Shown here: piece by piece, positions 8,664 to 15,911 of the stretch
Position numbering within the stretch: position 1 is the first letter of the stretch
Layout: the number at the start of each line of letters is the position of its first letter
Source of the DNA: Lachnospiraceae bacterium
Lineage (GTDB): Bacteria; Bacillota; Clostridia; Lachnospirales; Lachnospiraceae
Direction: 5' to 3'
Assembly: GCA_003507655.1 (NCBI GenBank)
Contig: DNUZ01000023.1
Location: 113,867-177,866 of the forward strand
DNA length: 64,000 nucleotides
The notes under the pieces: model-generated
What the model saw: the letters and a program-made list of their open reading frames with translations, nothing else
What the model was told of the DNA's origin: nothing
The model's database searches: none
Made by a program: the position numbers and the translations under genes

Positions 8664-8931
8664 CGTAAAAAGAAAGACAACACGTTGAAGAGAAGAGTAA
8701 TCAGTGCAAATGTGACAGAGAGAACCGCCAAAGCGTAGGCTTTGAGCTGCAAGCGGTTTGACAGGGAAGCTGACGAAGACCACCTCGGAGTGACTTATCG
8801 AAAAGAGTCCGGTGATTCCGTTATCATCAAAAGAGAGGCTTTGTATCGACAGAGCAAGCAGGGTGGAACCGCGTTGAAGAATGAAAGAATAAACGTCCAT
8901 GCATTACAGATTGTAGTGTATGGATTTTTTT
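8664..8931 (+). ncRNA. T-box riboswitch, threonine-specific
   Basis: The canonical T-box sequence AGGGTGGAACCGCG is at 8860-8873. Stem I features precede it, including AGAGTAAT near 8696 and an AACCGC/GCGGTT helix. The specifier region reads GAAGACCACC at 8775-8784, so either in-line triplet (8779-8781 or 8782-8784) is ACC, a threonine codon. A terminator follows at 8896-8931 (12-nt arms TCCATGCATTAC / GTAGTGTATGGA, then a T run). Uncharged tRNA-Thr would pair with TGGA (8864-8867) and favour read-through into thrS. The coding region starts 630 bp later, which is unusually far. Confidence 0.95.
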
Positions 8932-8977
8932 ATTTCCAAAGCGTGAGGTGCGAAGGAGTGTCTTTATAGGTCGCAGG

Positions 8978-9136
8978 GCAGGCTGCACAAATAAATATTT
9001 CGGGCTTCCCTGTGCAGACCATTCCGATGAACCTCCCACAAAGCAGGAAGCGTGTTCGCCAGTGGGCTCCACGCTTCCGGGAGTTTCATCTCCATAGCAC
9101 AAAAAGAACCCTTCCATATTCATTTGTGCAGCCTGC
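8978..9136. repeat. Structured palindromic repeat, copy A
   Basis: A 159-nt hairpin-like element. Outer arms 8978-8998 and 9116-9136 pair at 20 of 21 positions. The inner core contains GATGAA/TTTCATC, the perfect stem GGAAGCGTG/CACGCTTCC and the apical segment GCCAGTGGGC. The core matches copies at 27427 and 49425, while the outer stem sequence is unique to this copy. It lies between the T-box terminator and thrS, so it must be part of every full-length thrS mRNA. Confidence 0.9.
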
Positions 9137-9237
9137 GTGGGGACGCTCAGGAAGAGGGCGTTAACACCTCGGATTCAGCGTGAAATAGATGAGCACGAAG
9201 CGCAAGATACCGGATCTTCGCATGAAGAGCCGGTCTG

Positions 9238-9491
9238 GCTTGCTCGAGAATGTAGAATCTGTACCAGGGTATGGTGTTCGGGGTGGGATTGTGACGGATG
9301 TTAGATTTTCTTGATGTTTTGTAAGAGACCACAGCAATTTTCGGACAGGATGTCCGAAAAAGGCGAAGTCGAGCCATGGATGGCGAGTCTGAGCCGGTTG
9401 CGTCCGTCCCCAACACCCTACCAAAACATTTAGAAAATCTTATATCCAAAACACGCCACCCCGGACACCATACCCTGATACAGAGCAAGCT
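9238..9491. repeat. Long imperfect palindrome in the thrS leader
   Basis: Arms 9258-9321 and 9422-9484 are imperfect reverse complements over about 64 nt, and a further GCTTGCTC/GAGCAAGC pairing extends the base. The apex holds a 10-bp hairpin with a GGA loop (9338-9360, centred on GGACAGGATGTCC) and a second small hairpin, GCCATGGATGGC (9373-9384). The element is unlike copy A in sequence. Open frames across it on the minus strand are by-products of the palindrome. Confidence 0.85.
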
Positions 9492-9561
9492 ACAGAATTA
9501 CAGAGCCACAGAATCATAGCACTATCAAAAAAGAAACAAAAATAGAAGAGGAGAGGATAAA

Positions 9562-11526
9562 ATGAAAATCACATTAAAAGATGGCAGTATCAAAGAATAC
9601 GCAGAGGCAATGAGTGCTTACGACATCGCAAGAGATATCAGTGAAGGACTTGCAAGAGCAGCCTGTGCAGTAGAGATCAATGGAGAAGTCAAAGATTTAA
9701 GAACGGTAGTAGACAGTGACTGCGAAATGAACATTTTAACAGCAAAGGACAGTGAAGGACTTCGTACGGTACGCCATACCTGTTCCCATGTGTTAGCAGA
9801 AGCAGTAAAAAGACTGTTCCCAAATGTAAAGTTAGCAATTGGACCGTCTATTGACGAGGGATTTTATTATGATTTTGAATCCGAGCCGTTTTCGAGAGAA
9901 GATTTAGATAACTTAGAAAAAGAAATGAAAAAAATCATCAAAGAAGGCAATCGTTTGGAAAAATTTACACTTCCAAGAGAAGAAGCCATTGCATTGATGA
10001 AAGAAAAAGAGGAACCATATAAGGTAGAACTGATTGAAGATTTACCGGAAGATGCGGAAATTTCTTTTTATAAACAGGGCGAGGGATTTACCGACCTTTG
10101 TGCAGGACCGCATCTGATGAATACCAAGGGAATCAAAGCATACAAACTGATTTCCTCTTCCATGGCATACTGGAGAGGCGATTCCAACAAAGCACAGCTT
10201 CAGCGTATCTATGGAACAGCATTTGCGACAAAAGATGAACTGAATGCTTATTTAGAGCATTTAGAGGATATCAAAAAACGTGACCACAACAAATTAGGAC
10301 GCGAGATGGAATTATTTACTACTGTCGATGTGATCGGGCAGGGACTTCCACTTATTATGCCAAAAGGTGTCCGTATGATTCAGACATTACAGCGTTGGAT
10401 TGAAGATTTAGAGGACAATGAGTGGGGATATATCCGTACAAAGACACCGTTAATGGCAAAATCCGATTTGTATAAAATTTCCGGACACTGGGATCACTAC
10501 AAAGAGGGAATGTTTGTCTTAGGTGATGAGAGCAAGGATAAAGAGGTATTTGCGCTCCGTCCGATGACCTGCCCATTCCAGTATTATGTATACAAAAATT
10601 CACAGCACTCATACCGTGAGCTGCCATTGCGTTACAGCGAGACATCCACTCTGTTCCGTAATGAGGATTCCGGCGAGATGCATGGATTGACCAGAGTCCG
10701 CCAGTTTACGATTTCAGAAGGACATTTAATTGTAAGACCGGATCAGATGGTAGAGGAATTTAAGAATTGTATCGCACTGGCACGTCACTGCTTAAAGACC
10801 TTAGGATTAGAAGAAGACGTAACCTATCATCTTTCTAAATGGGACCCGGAAAACAGAGAAAAATACATCGGAGAACCGGAAGTCTGGGAAGAGACACAGC
10901 AGCATATGCGTGATATGATGCATGAGCTTGGCATTGAATTTGTGGAGGATGTTGGAGAAGCTGCATTCTACGGACCAAAGATTGACATTAATGCGAAAAA
11001 CGTATATGGAAAAGAAGACACCATGATTACGATTCAGTGGGATGCACTGTTAGCAGAACAGTTTGATATGTATTATATTGATGCAAACGGTGACAAGGTA
11101 CGTCCTTACATTATCCACCGTACTTCCATGGGATGCTATGAGAGAACCTTAGCATGGCTGATCGAGAAGTATGCCGGAAAATTCCCGACCTGGCTTTGCC
11201 CGGAACAGGTACGCGTACTGCCGATTTCCGATAAATATGAAGCATATGCAAAAAAAGTAGAAGCAGAACTTAAGAAAAACGGTGTCTATGTATCTGTGGA
11301 TGCACGTTCTGAAAAGATCGGTTACAAGATCCGTGAAAGCCGTCTTGCAAAAGTACCATACATGTTAGTAGTCGGCGAAAAAGAAGAGGCAGACGGAACA
11401 GTTTCCGTCAGAAGCCGTTTTGCCGGTGATGAAGGTGTCAAACCGATCGCAGAGTTCGTAGAGCAGATCTGCAAAGAAATCCGTACGAAAGAAATCCGTA
11501 AGGAAGAAGTGCAGGAACAAAAATAG
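9562..11526 (+). CDS. thrS: Threonyl-tRNA synthetase
   Basis: 654 residues. It has an N-terminal TGS domain (1-60), an editing domain with HTCSHVLAEA and the later YKLIS segment, a class II catalytic core (motif 2 near YRELPLRYSETSTLFRNED, motif 3 near GCYERTLAWLIEKY) and a C-terminal anticodon-binding domain from about residue 545. It charges tRNA-Thr in the cytoplasm. GAGGAGAGG precedes the ATG. Expression is controlled by the upstream T-box, and two long palindromes lie between that switch and the start codon. The extreme C-terminus is a lysine/glutamate-rich tail. Confidence 0.98.
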   Translation: MKITLKDGSIKEYAEAMSAYDIARDISEGLARAACAVEINGEVKDLRTVVDSDCEMNILTAKDSEGLRTVRHTCSHVLAEAVKRLFPNVKLAIGPSIDEGFYYDFESEPFSREDLDNLEKEMKKIIKEGNRLEKFTLPREEAIALMKEKEEPYKVELIEDLPEDAEISFYKQGEGFTDLCAGPHLMNTKGIKAYKLISSSMAYWRGDSNKAQLQRIYGTAFATKDELNAYLEHLEDIKKRDHNKLGREMELFTTVDVIGQGLPLIMPKGVRMIQTLQRWIEDLEDNEWGYIRTKTPLMAKSDLYKISGHWDHYKEGMFVLGDESKDKEVFALRPMTCPFQYYVYKNSQHSYRELPLRYSETSTLFRNEDSGEMHGLTRVRQFTISEGHLIVRPDQMVEEFKNCIALARHCLKTLGLEEDVTYHLSKWDPENREKYIGEPEVWEETQQHMRDMMHELGIEFVEDVGEAAFYGPKIDINAKNVYGKEDTMITIQWDALLAEQFDMYYIDANGDKVRPYIIHRTSMGCYERTLAWLIEKYAGKFPTWLCPEQVRVLPISDKYEAYAKKVEAELKKNGVYVSVDARSEKIGYKIRESRLAKVPYMLVVGEKEEADGTVSVRSRFAGDEGVKPIAEFVEQICKEIRTKEIRKEEVQEQK

Positions 11527-11555
11527 AAAAAAATTTTTGAAAACTTTTTAAGAAT

Positions 11556-11614
11556 AAATCTCCCTCTTCTTACACACCCTAAAGTGGCAGAAAGAAGAAA
11601 GGAGATTTATTTTT
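11556..11614 (+). promoter_or_regulatory. Hairpin covering the DUF1540 ribosome site (possible thrS terminator)
   Basis: AAATCTCC (11556-11563) pairs perfectly with GGAGATTT (11601-11608), with an inner TTCTT/AAGAA helix. GGAG is the ribosome site of the next gene, and the stem is followed by ATTTTT, so the structure may terminate thrS transcription, hide the ribosome site, or both. Confidence 0.6.
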
Positions 11615-11929
11615 ATGACAAAATTAGAGTGTTCCGTTAAAAACTGCGTTTACAATGAAGAACCTTACTGCTGTAAGGGGGATATCATGGTAGAAGGAAG
11701 AGATGCAAAAAACACAAGCGAGACAGCATGTGCAAGTTTTCAGGAGAGAACAAAAGACTGCTGTTCTAACACTGTTGGTCACAAGAGCGAGAATATTGAT
11801 GTCGCTTGTGAGGCAGTAAAATGCGTTTATAACGAAAGCTGTAAATGCAGTGCAAACCGTATCGGAATCGTTGGCGGTAATGCAAAAGACAGTGCAGACA
11901 CACAGTGTGCCAGCTTTTGTTGTCAATAA
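11615..11929 (+). CDS. DUF1540 domain protein, two cysteine repeats
   Basis: 104 residues made of two copies of the same cysteine motif (about residues 3-41 and 62-103): C-x4-C-x-YN, a pair of further cysteines, then G-x-A and T-x-C-ASF. This matches DUF1540, a short probable metal-binding domain common in Clostridia whose function is unknown. The gene follows thrS by 88 bp, and its ribosome site GGAG lies in the hairpin at 11556-11608. No independent promoter is obvious, so read-through from thrS is possible. Confidence 0.88.
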   Translation: MTKLECSVKNCVYNEEPYCCKGDIMVEGRDAKNTSETACASFQERTKDCCSNTVGHKSENIDVACEAVKCVYNESCKCSANRIGIVGGNAKDSADTQCASFCCQ

Positions 11930-11951
11930 TTAGCGAATAAGGAAGAAACTT

Positions 11952-12041
11952 CACGAAAAATTCAAAGTAGACACTTGTAAAAAGTCTCTATACGAAGTAC
12001 AATAACAATGTAATTGCAGTTGTACAAAAGAATTTTTCGTG
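11952..12041 (+). promoter_or_regulatory. Promoter flanked by a 12-bp inverted repeat
   Basis: The promoter TTGTAA (11975-11980), 17 bp, TACAAT (11998-12003) lies between the arms CACGAAAAATTC (11952-11963) and GAATTTTTCGTG (12030-12041). The right arm abuts the ribosome site GGAGG of the gene at 12052. Transcripts from this promoter lack the left arm; read-through transcripts carry both. Confidence 0.65.
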
Positions 12042-12051
12042 GAGGCATTAC

Positions 12052-12648
12052 ATGAGAAAGAAGTCACATATTTCATTAGCTCGCGATATTGTCCGTAATT
12101 CAGAGGATGAAGGGCTGAGAAAGCACAAATGGGCTTTTTATTTAGGAAGTATCCTGCCGGACATCAAACCTTCCTTTTTGTATAAAAAGCATGAAATTGA
12201 CGGAACTTTTGAACAGGTAAAAAAAGAAGTAAGAGAATTGTCAGACTCGCACGGAAAGTATAGGGAACATGCGACAAAGTATTACAGGAATCTTGGTCAG
12301 ATCACCCATTATATAGCGGATTATTTTACTTTTCCGCATAACAGAACGTATCCGGGCAATCTAAAGGATCACTGTTCCTATGAAGAAGTACTAAAGCTGA
12401 GATTACGAGAGTATTTAAAGACAGATAAAAAAGACAGATGGCCTTTTGTACAGTGTCATTTTGGCAGTGCAGAAGCGTTGTGTGACTTTATTAAATTACG
12501 ACATGAGGAATATTTAAGACGAAAGATAGATGTCGAGGAAGATATTCGGCATATTGTATCATTAAATTACCAGGTAGTAGAGGGAATCAGGCAGTTAGCA
12601 GAGCAGGGAAAGTTGCATCAGTACCTGTCAAAGAAGAGGGCTGCATAA
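12052..12648 (+). CDS. Zinc-dependent phospholipase C family protein
   Basis: 198 residues. The pattern of histidine and aspartate residues (SHISLARDI near the start, WAFYLGSILPDIKP, then LGQITHYIADYFTFPHN) matches the zinc-dependent phospholipase C / S1-P1 nuclease-like fold used for PF00882 proteins. It has no signal peptide, unlike secreted clostridial alpha-toxins, so it is probably cytoplasmic with an unknown phosphodiester or lipid substrate. GGAGG precedes the ATG, and a consensus promoter lies upstream. lgt follows by 19 bp, so the two are likely co-transcribed. Confidence 0.8.
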   Translation: MRKKSHISLARDIVRNSEDEGLRKHKWAFYLGSILPDIKPSFLYKKHEIDGTFEQVKKEVRELSDSHGKYREHATKYYRNLGQITHYIADYFTFPHNRTYPGNLKDHCSYEEVLKLRLREYLKTDKKDRWPFVQCHFGSAEALCDFIKLRHEEYLRRKIDVEEDIRHIVSLNYQVVEGIRQLAEQGKLHQYLSKKRAA

Positions 12649-12667
12649 CTGCAGTAAGGCAAGCAGT

Positions 12668-13534
12668 ATGGATTGGAGTATTCGTTTCCCGCATTTGGGA
12701 ATCTATTTAGAACATGTGGGGAAAAATTTTACAGTCTTTGGGATTTCCATAGCATATTACGGCGTGATCATCGCCGTGGGAATGCTGGCAGGAATCCTTC
12801 TGGCTACATATGAGGCCAAAAGAACCGGGCAGAATCCCGATGATTATTTTGACTTGGCGATCATTGCCATTATCTGCTCCGTGATCGGAGCAAGATTGTA
12901 TTATGTCATATTTTCGTGGGATCTGTATAAGGACAACCTGTGGAGTATTTTAAATCTGCGCCAGGGTGGACTGGCGATCTACGGAGGCGTGATTGCTGCA
13001 ATTATTACAGCAGTTGTCTTTGCGAAGGTCAAAGGGCTTTCATTTCCGAGATTGGCAGATACGGCAGGTCTGGGTCTGATCTTAGGTCAGATCATCGGAA
13101 GATGGGGCAACTTCTTTAACAGGGAAGCATTTGGCGGTTATACAGACGGACTGTTAGCGATGCAGCTTCCGGTCAGTGCTGTCAGAGACAGTGATATTTC
13201 AAAAGAGCTTGCCGAACACATCGTGGAGATCGGAGGAGTATCTTACATTCAGGTACATCCGACGTTTTTGTACGAATCCCTGTGGAATCTGGTATTGCTG
13301 GTGATCCTATTGCTGATCAGAAAGAGGAAGAAGTTCGAGGGAGAGATTTTTCTGCTGTACTTAGCAGGATATGGGATCGGACGGGCATGGATTGAAGGTC
13401 TTAGAACGGACCAGCTCCTGATTCCGGGAACTTCCGTTGCAGTTTCGCAGGTATTAGCAGTAGTATTAGCAGTCGTTTCGGTGATGATGCTTATCATACT
13501 TAGGAAAAAAGCAGTGAGCAGGAAACAGCAATAA
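12668..13534 (+). CDS. lgt: Prolipoprotein diacylglyceryl transferase
   Basis: 288 residues with about seven membrane segments. It carries the Lgt signature around GQIIGRWGNFFNREAFGG (residues 138-155) and the early motif RQGGLAIYGG. Lgt transfers diacylglycerol from phosphatidylglycerol to the cysteine of prolipoproteins at the membrane. Lipoproteins that would need it in this window are the PotD protein and the one at 51010. The ribosome site is weak. The gene follows the phospholipase-like gene by 19 bp. Confidence 0.96.
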   Translation: MDWSIRFPHLGIYLEHVGKNFTVFGISIAYYGVIIAVGMLAGILLATYEAKRTGQNPDDYFDLAIIAIICSVIGARLYYVIFSWDLYKDNLWSILNLRQGGLAIYGGVIAAIITAVVFAKVKGLSFPRLADTAGLGLILGQIIGRWGNFFNREAFGGYTDGLLAMQLPVSAVRDSDISKELAEHIVEIGGVSYIQVHPTFLYESLWNLVLLVILLLIRKRKKFEGEIFLLYLAGYGIGRAWIEGLRTDQLLIPGTSVAVSQVLAVVLAVVSVMMLIILRKKAVSRKQQ

Positions 13535-13558
13535 CATTTTGACTAAGGAGCGATATGG

Positions 13559-13717
13559 ATGCAGGAAAAAGAAACATTACAGGAACAGATTGAAATAGCA
13601 AGAAAAAGACTGGACGAAGCATATGCCTTTGGTAATGATATTGAAGGATGCTACGAACTGAGCAGAGAAGTGGACCGCATGATCGAGCGGTATTTAGACC
13701 TCAGTGAGAACAATTAA
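13559..13717 (+). CDS. Spo0E-like aspartyl-phosphate phosphatase
   Basis: A 52-residue gene. AAGGAG at 13545-13550 precedes the ATG at 13559 with 8-bp spacing. The protein is a helical hairpin with the Spo0E signature S-x-x-x-D in ELSREVDRMIERYL (residues 33-46). Spo0E-family proteins dephosphorylate Spo0A~P and delay sporulation in Bacillus. A spo0A gene is present at 41588. It sits 24 bp after lgt and ends before a strong terminator, so it is the last gene of the 12052-13717 unit. Confidence 0.85.
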   Translation: MQEKETLQEQIEIARKRLDEAYAFGNDIEGCYELSREVDRMIERYLDLSENN

Positions 13718-13768
13718 ATAATGTCTGGAAACTAGATACAAGAGAAGAAACATAAAGATGGTAAGAGC

Positions 13769-13814
13769 AAAGGAAAGCATTGTAGAGATACAGTGTTTTC
13801 CTTTTTTATTTTTT
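13769..13814 (+). terminator. Terminator before the dcw cluster
   Basis: 15-bp stem (13769-13783 / 13790-13804) with two G-U wobbles, a 6-nt loop and a T-rich tail to 13814. Confidence 0.9.
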
Positions 13815-13848
13815 ACACCCTAATCTTTCTTAAAAATACTGGAAACAC

Positions 13849-13877
13849 TTGCTTTTTACCCACTGGTGGAGTAAAAT
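13849..13877 (+). promoter_or_regulatory. Promoter of the dcw cluster
   Basis: TTGCTT (13849-13854), a 17-bp spacer and TAAAAT (13872-13877). Transcription would start just before the first MraZ box. Confidence 0.6.
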
Positions 13878-13887
13878 GGATATAAAA

Positions 13888-13927
13888 GTGGGTGAAAGTG
13901 GTAGATAGTGGCACAAAGTGGTGGATA
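13888..13927 (+). promoter_or_regulatory. MraZ operator: four GTGG boxes at exact 10-bp spacing
   Basis: GTGG occurs at 13888, 13898, 13908 and 13918, so the same DNA face is presented four times. MraZ is known to bind direct repeats of TGGG/GTGG type spaced by one helical turn before mraZ. Additional GTGGATAA copies follow at 13921 and 13941. Confidence 0.85.
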
Positions 13928-13986
13928 AGTTGATAACTTTGTGGATAACACGAAAAAAATAGCCACGGTAAGTAGGTGAGTGTCAG

Positions 13987-14418
13987 ATGTTCATGGGAGA
14001 ATACAATCATACAATCGATGCAAAAGGCAGAATGATCGTTCCGTCTAAGTTCAGAGAGCAGCTTGGAAACGAGTTTGTTGTAACAAAAGGACTGGATGGA
14101 TGTCTGTTTGTATATCCAAATGAAGAATGGCACAATATTGAAGAAAAATTTAGAAATGTCCCACTTACCACAAAAGATGCAAGAAAATTCTCACGTTTCT
14201 TCTTCGCCGGAGCAGCCACCTGTGAGTTAGACAAGCAGGGAAGAATCCTGATACCACCGGTTTTAAGGGAATTTGCTGATTTACAGAAGGATGTCGTATC
14301 CGTTGGAGTACTCAACCGGATCGAGATCTGGAGCAAAGACAACTGGCTGGATTGCAATTCCTATGATGACATGGACGAAATTGCAGAGCATATGGCAGAT
14401 TTGGGATTGAGTATCTAG
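13987..14418 (+). CDS. mraZ: Transcriptional regulator MraZ
   Basis: 143 residues with two SpoVT/AbrB-like MraZ domains: [22 protein letters not shown] at the N-terminus and the second copy around [19 protein letters not shown]. MraZ forms a ring-shaped oligomer that binds the repeat operator upstream and represses its own cluster in E. coli. A GGTGAG ribosome site lies 10 bp before the ATG. It is the first gene of the dcw cluster. Confidence 0.97.
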   Translation: MFMGEYNHTIDAKGRMIVPSKFREQLGNEFVVTKGLDGCLFVYPNEEWHNIEEKFRNVPLTTKDARKFSRFFFAGAATCELDKQGRILIPPVLREFADLQKDVVSVGVLNRIEIWSKDNWLDCNSYDDMDEIAEHMADLGLSI

Positions 14419-14454
14419 GATAAGAAATCAAAAACGACGGGATAGGAGAACGAT

Positions 14455-15393
14455 ATGGAATTTCATCATACATCCGTATTATTAAATGAGACAATTGACA
14501 ATCTGAACATCAAACCGAATGGCATCTATGTCGATGGAACCTTAGGTGGAGGCGGACATGCCTTAGAGGTTGCAAAGAGATTAGAGAAAGGTGGCAGACT
14601 GATCGGTATCGATCAGGATGAAGATGCGATTTTAGCAGCAACGGAGAGATTAAAAGACTATCAGGACCGAGTTACGGTTGTACGCAGCAATTACTGCAAT
14701 ATGCGTAAGGAACTGAAAGCTCTTGGGATTGAAAAGGTAGACGGTATTGTCTTAGATCTTGGTGTATCTTCCTTTCAGTTAGACACACCGGAGCGTGGTT
14801 TTACTTATATGGAAGAAAATGCTCCACTGGATATGCGGATGGATCAAAGGGAAAGCCGTACAGCGAAAGACATTGTCAATACCTACAGTGAAAAAGAACT
14901 GTATCGGATCATCCGGGATTTCGGAGAAGACAAATTTGCAAAAAATATCGCAAAGCACATTGTGGCAGCGAGAGAAAAACAACCCATTGAAACAACCGGA
15001 GAGCTGACAGCGATCATCCGTTCAGCAATTCCGAAAAAAGTACAGATGAGTGGCGGACATCCGGCAAAACGTACCTTTCAGGCGATCAGGATTGAATTGA
15101 ACCGGGAATTAGAAGTGTTGCAGGATACACTCGATGATATGATAGAACTTTTAAATGAAGATGGAAGGATCTGCATCATTACTTTCCACTCATTAGAAGA
15201 TAGAATCGTAAAGACCATATTTAAAAAGAATGAAAACCCATGCACCTGCCCAAGTGACTTTCCGGTTTGTGTATGTGGCAAGGAATCCAAAGGGAAAGTC
15301 ATCACAAGAAAACCGATTTTGCCGGGTGAAGAGGAATTACGGGAAAATTCAAGATCAAAGAGTGCAAAATTGCGTGTGTTCGAGAGAAGGTAA
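14455..15393 (+). CDS. rsmH: 16S rRNA (cytosine-1402-N4)-methyltransferase
   Basis: 312 residues. [14 protein letters not shown] at the N-terminus and the SAM-binding loop [11 protein letters not shown] (about residues 24-34) are typical of RsmH (MraW), as are [15 protein letters not shown] and [15 protein letters not shown] segments. It methylates N4 of C1402 in the ribosomal P site. A GATAGGAG ribosome site precedes the ATG. It follows mraZ by 36 bp in the expected dcw order. Confidence 0.97.
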   Translation: MEFHHTSVLLNETIDNLNIKPNGIYVDGTLGGGGHALEVAKRLEKGGRLIGIDQDEDAILAATERLKDYQDRVTVVRSNYCNMRKELKALGIEKVDGIVLDLGVSSFQLDTPERGFTYMEENAPLDMRMDQRESRTAKDIVNTYSEKELYRIIRDFGEDKFAKNIAKHIVAAREKQPIETTGELTAIIRSAIPKKVQMSGGHPAKRTFQAIRIELNRELEVLQDTLDDMIELLNEDGRICIITFHSLEDRIVKTIFKKNENPCTCPSDFPVCVCGKESKGKVITRKPILPGEEELRENSRSKSAKLRVFERR

Positions 15394-15419
15394 AAGACAA
15401 AAAAGCGGAGGTGTCTAAA

Positions 15420-15899
15420 ATGGAGCAGAATCAGTATCGGATGTATGTAGACGGAAATACGGTACGCAAGGCAGAAGCACTGCCGAAAGACGACAGACAG
15501 GAAAGAATCAGAAGAGAACGTGAAGAACAGAGAGCCAGAAACAGAAAAATAGCAAAGAGAAATCAGGCAAGAGAACTGCGTATGAGCCGCAGATATGTGG
15601 CATTTTTGGCAGTTGCAGTAAGTATTACCTGTCTGGTATGTGCAGCATATGTGCATTTACAGGCAGATATTACCACCAGAATGAGTAATATTTCAGCTTT
15701 AGAAAAAGAAATTGCAGATTTAAAGACAGATAATGACACCACATTAAAAAGAGTCAATACCTCCATCAATCTGAATGAGATTAAAGAAAAAGCAATCGCA
15801 GAATTGGGGATGGTCTATGCAGCACCGGATCAGGTTGCTTACTATAGTATTGAGGATTCAGACTACATGACACAGTATGAAGAAATTCCGGGAAAGTAG
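15420..15899 (+). CDS. ftsL: FtsL-like cell division protein
   Basis: 159 residues from the ATG at 15420. The GTG at 15411 overlaps the perfect ribosome site GGAGGTG (15407-15413), so the ATG 6 bp after it is the better start. Layout: a charged cytoplasmic N-terminus of about 55 residues, one membrane segment (about 58-80), then a coiled-coil stretch (ISALEKEIADLKTDNDT) outside. This topology and its place between rsmH and the first penicillin-binding protein mark it as FtsL. FtsL forms a complex with FtsB/DivIC and FtsQ at the septum. Confidence 0.88.
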   Translation: MEQNQYRMYVDGNTVRKAEALPKDDRQERIRREREEQRARNRKIAKRNQARELRMSRRYVAFLAVAVSITCLVCAAYVHLQADITTRMSNISALEKEIADLKTDNDTTLKRVNTSINLNEIKEKAIAELGMVYAAPDQVAYYSIEDSDYMTQYEEIPGK

Positions 15900-15911
15900 T
15901 GTGGTGGAAGA

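Noticed and set aside
8827..9488. Several open frames of 87-113 codons on the minus strand across the thrS leader
   Set aside because: They run across the T-box terminator and the two palindromes, have no convincing ribosome sites, and similar peptides appear from every copy of the repeat. They are by-products of the structured elements.
13888..13950. Short regular repeats resembling a small CRISPR-like array
   Set aside because: The 10-bp GTGG periodicity directly before mraZ is the known MraZ operator; there are no spacers or cas genes.
15411..15419. GTG start for ftsL
   Set aside because: The GTG overlaps the GGAGGTG ribosome site; the ATG at 15420 has correct spacing.
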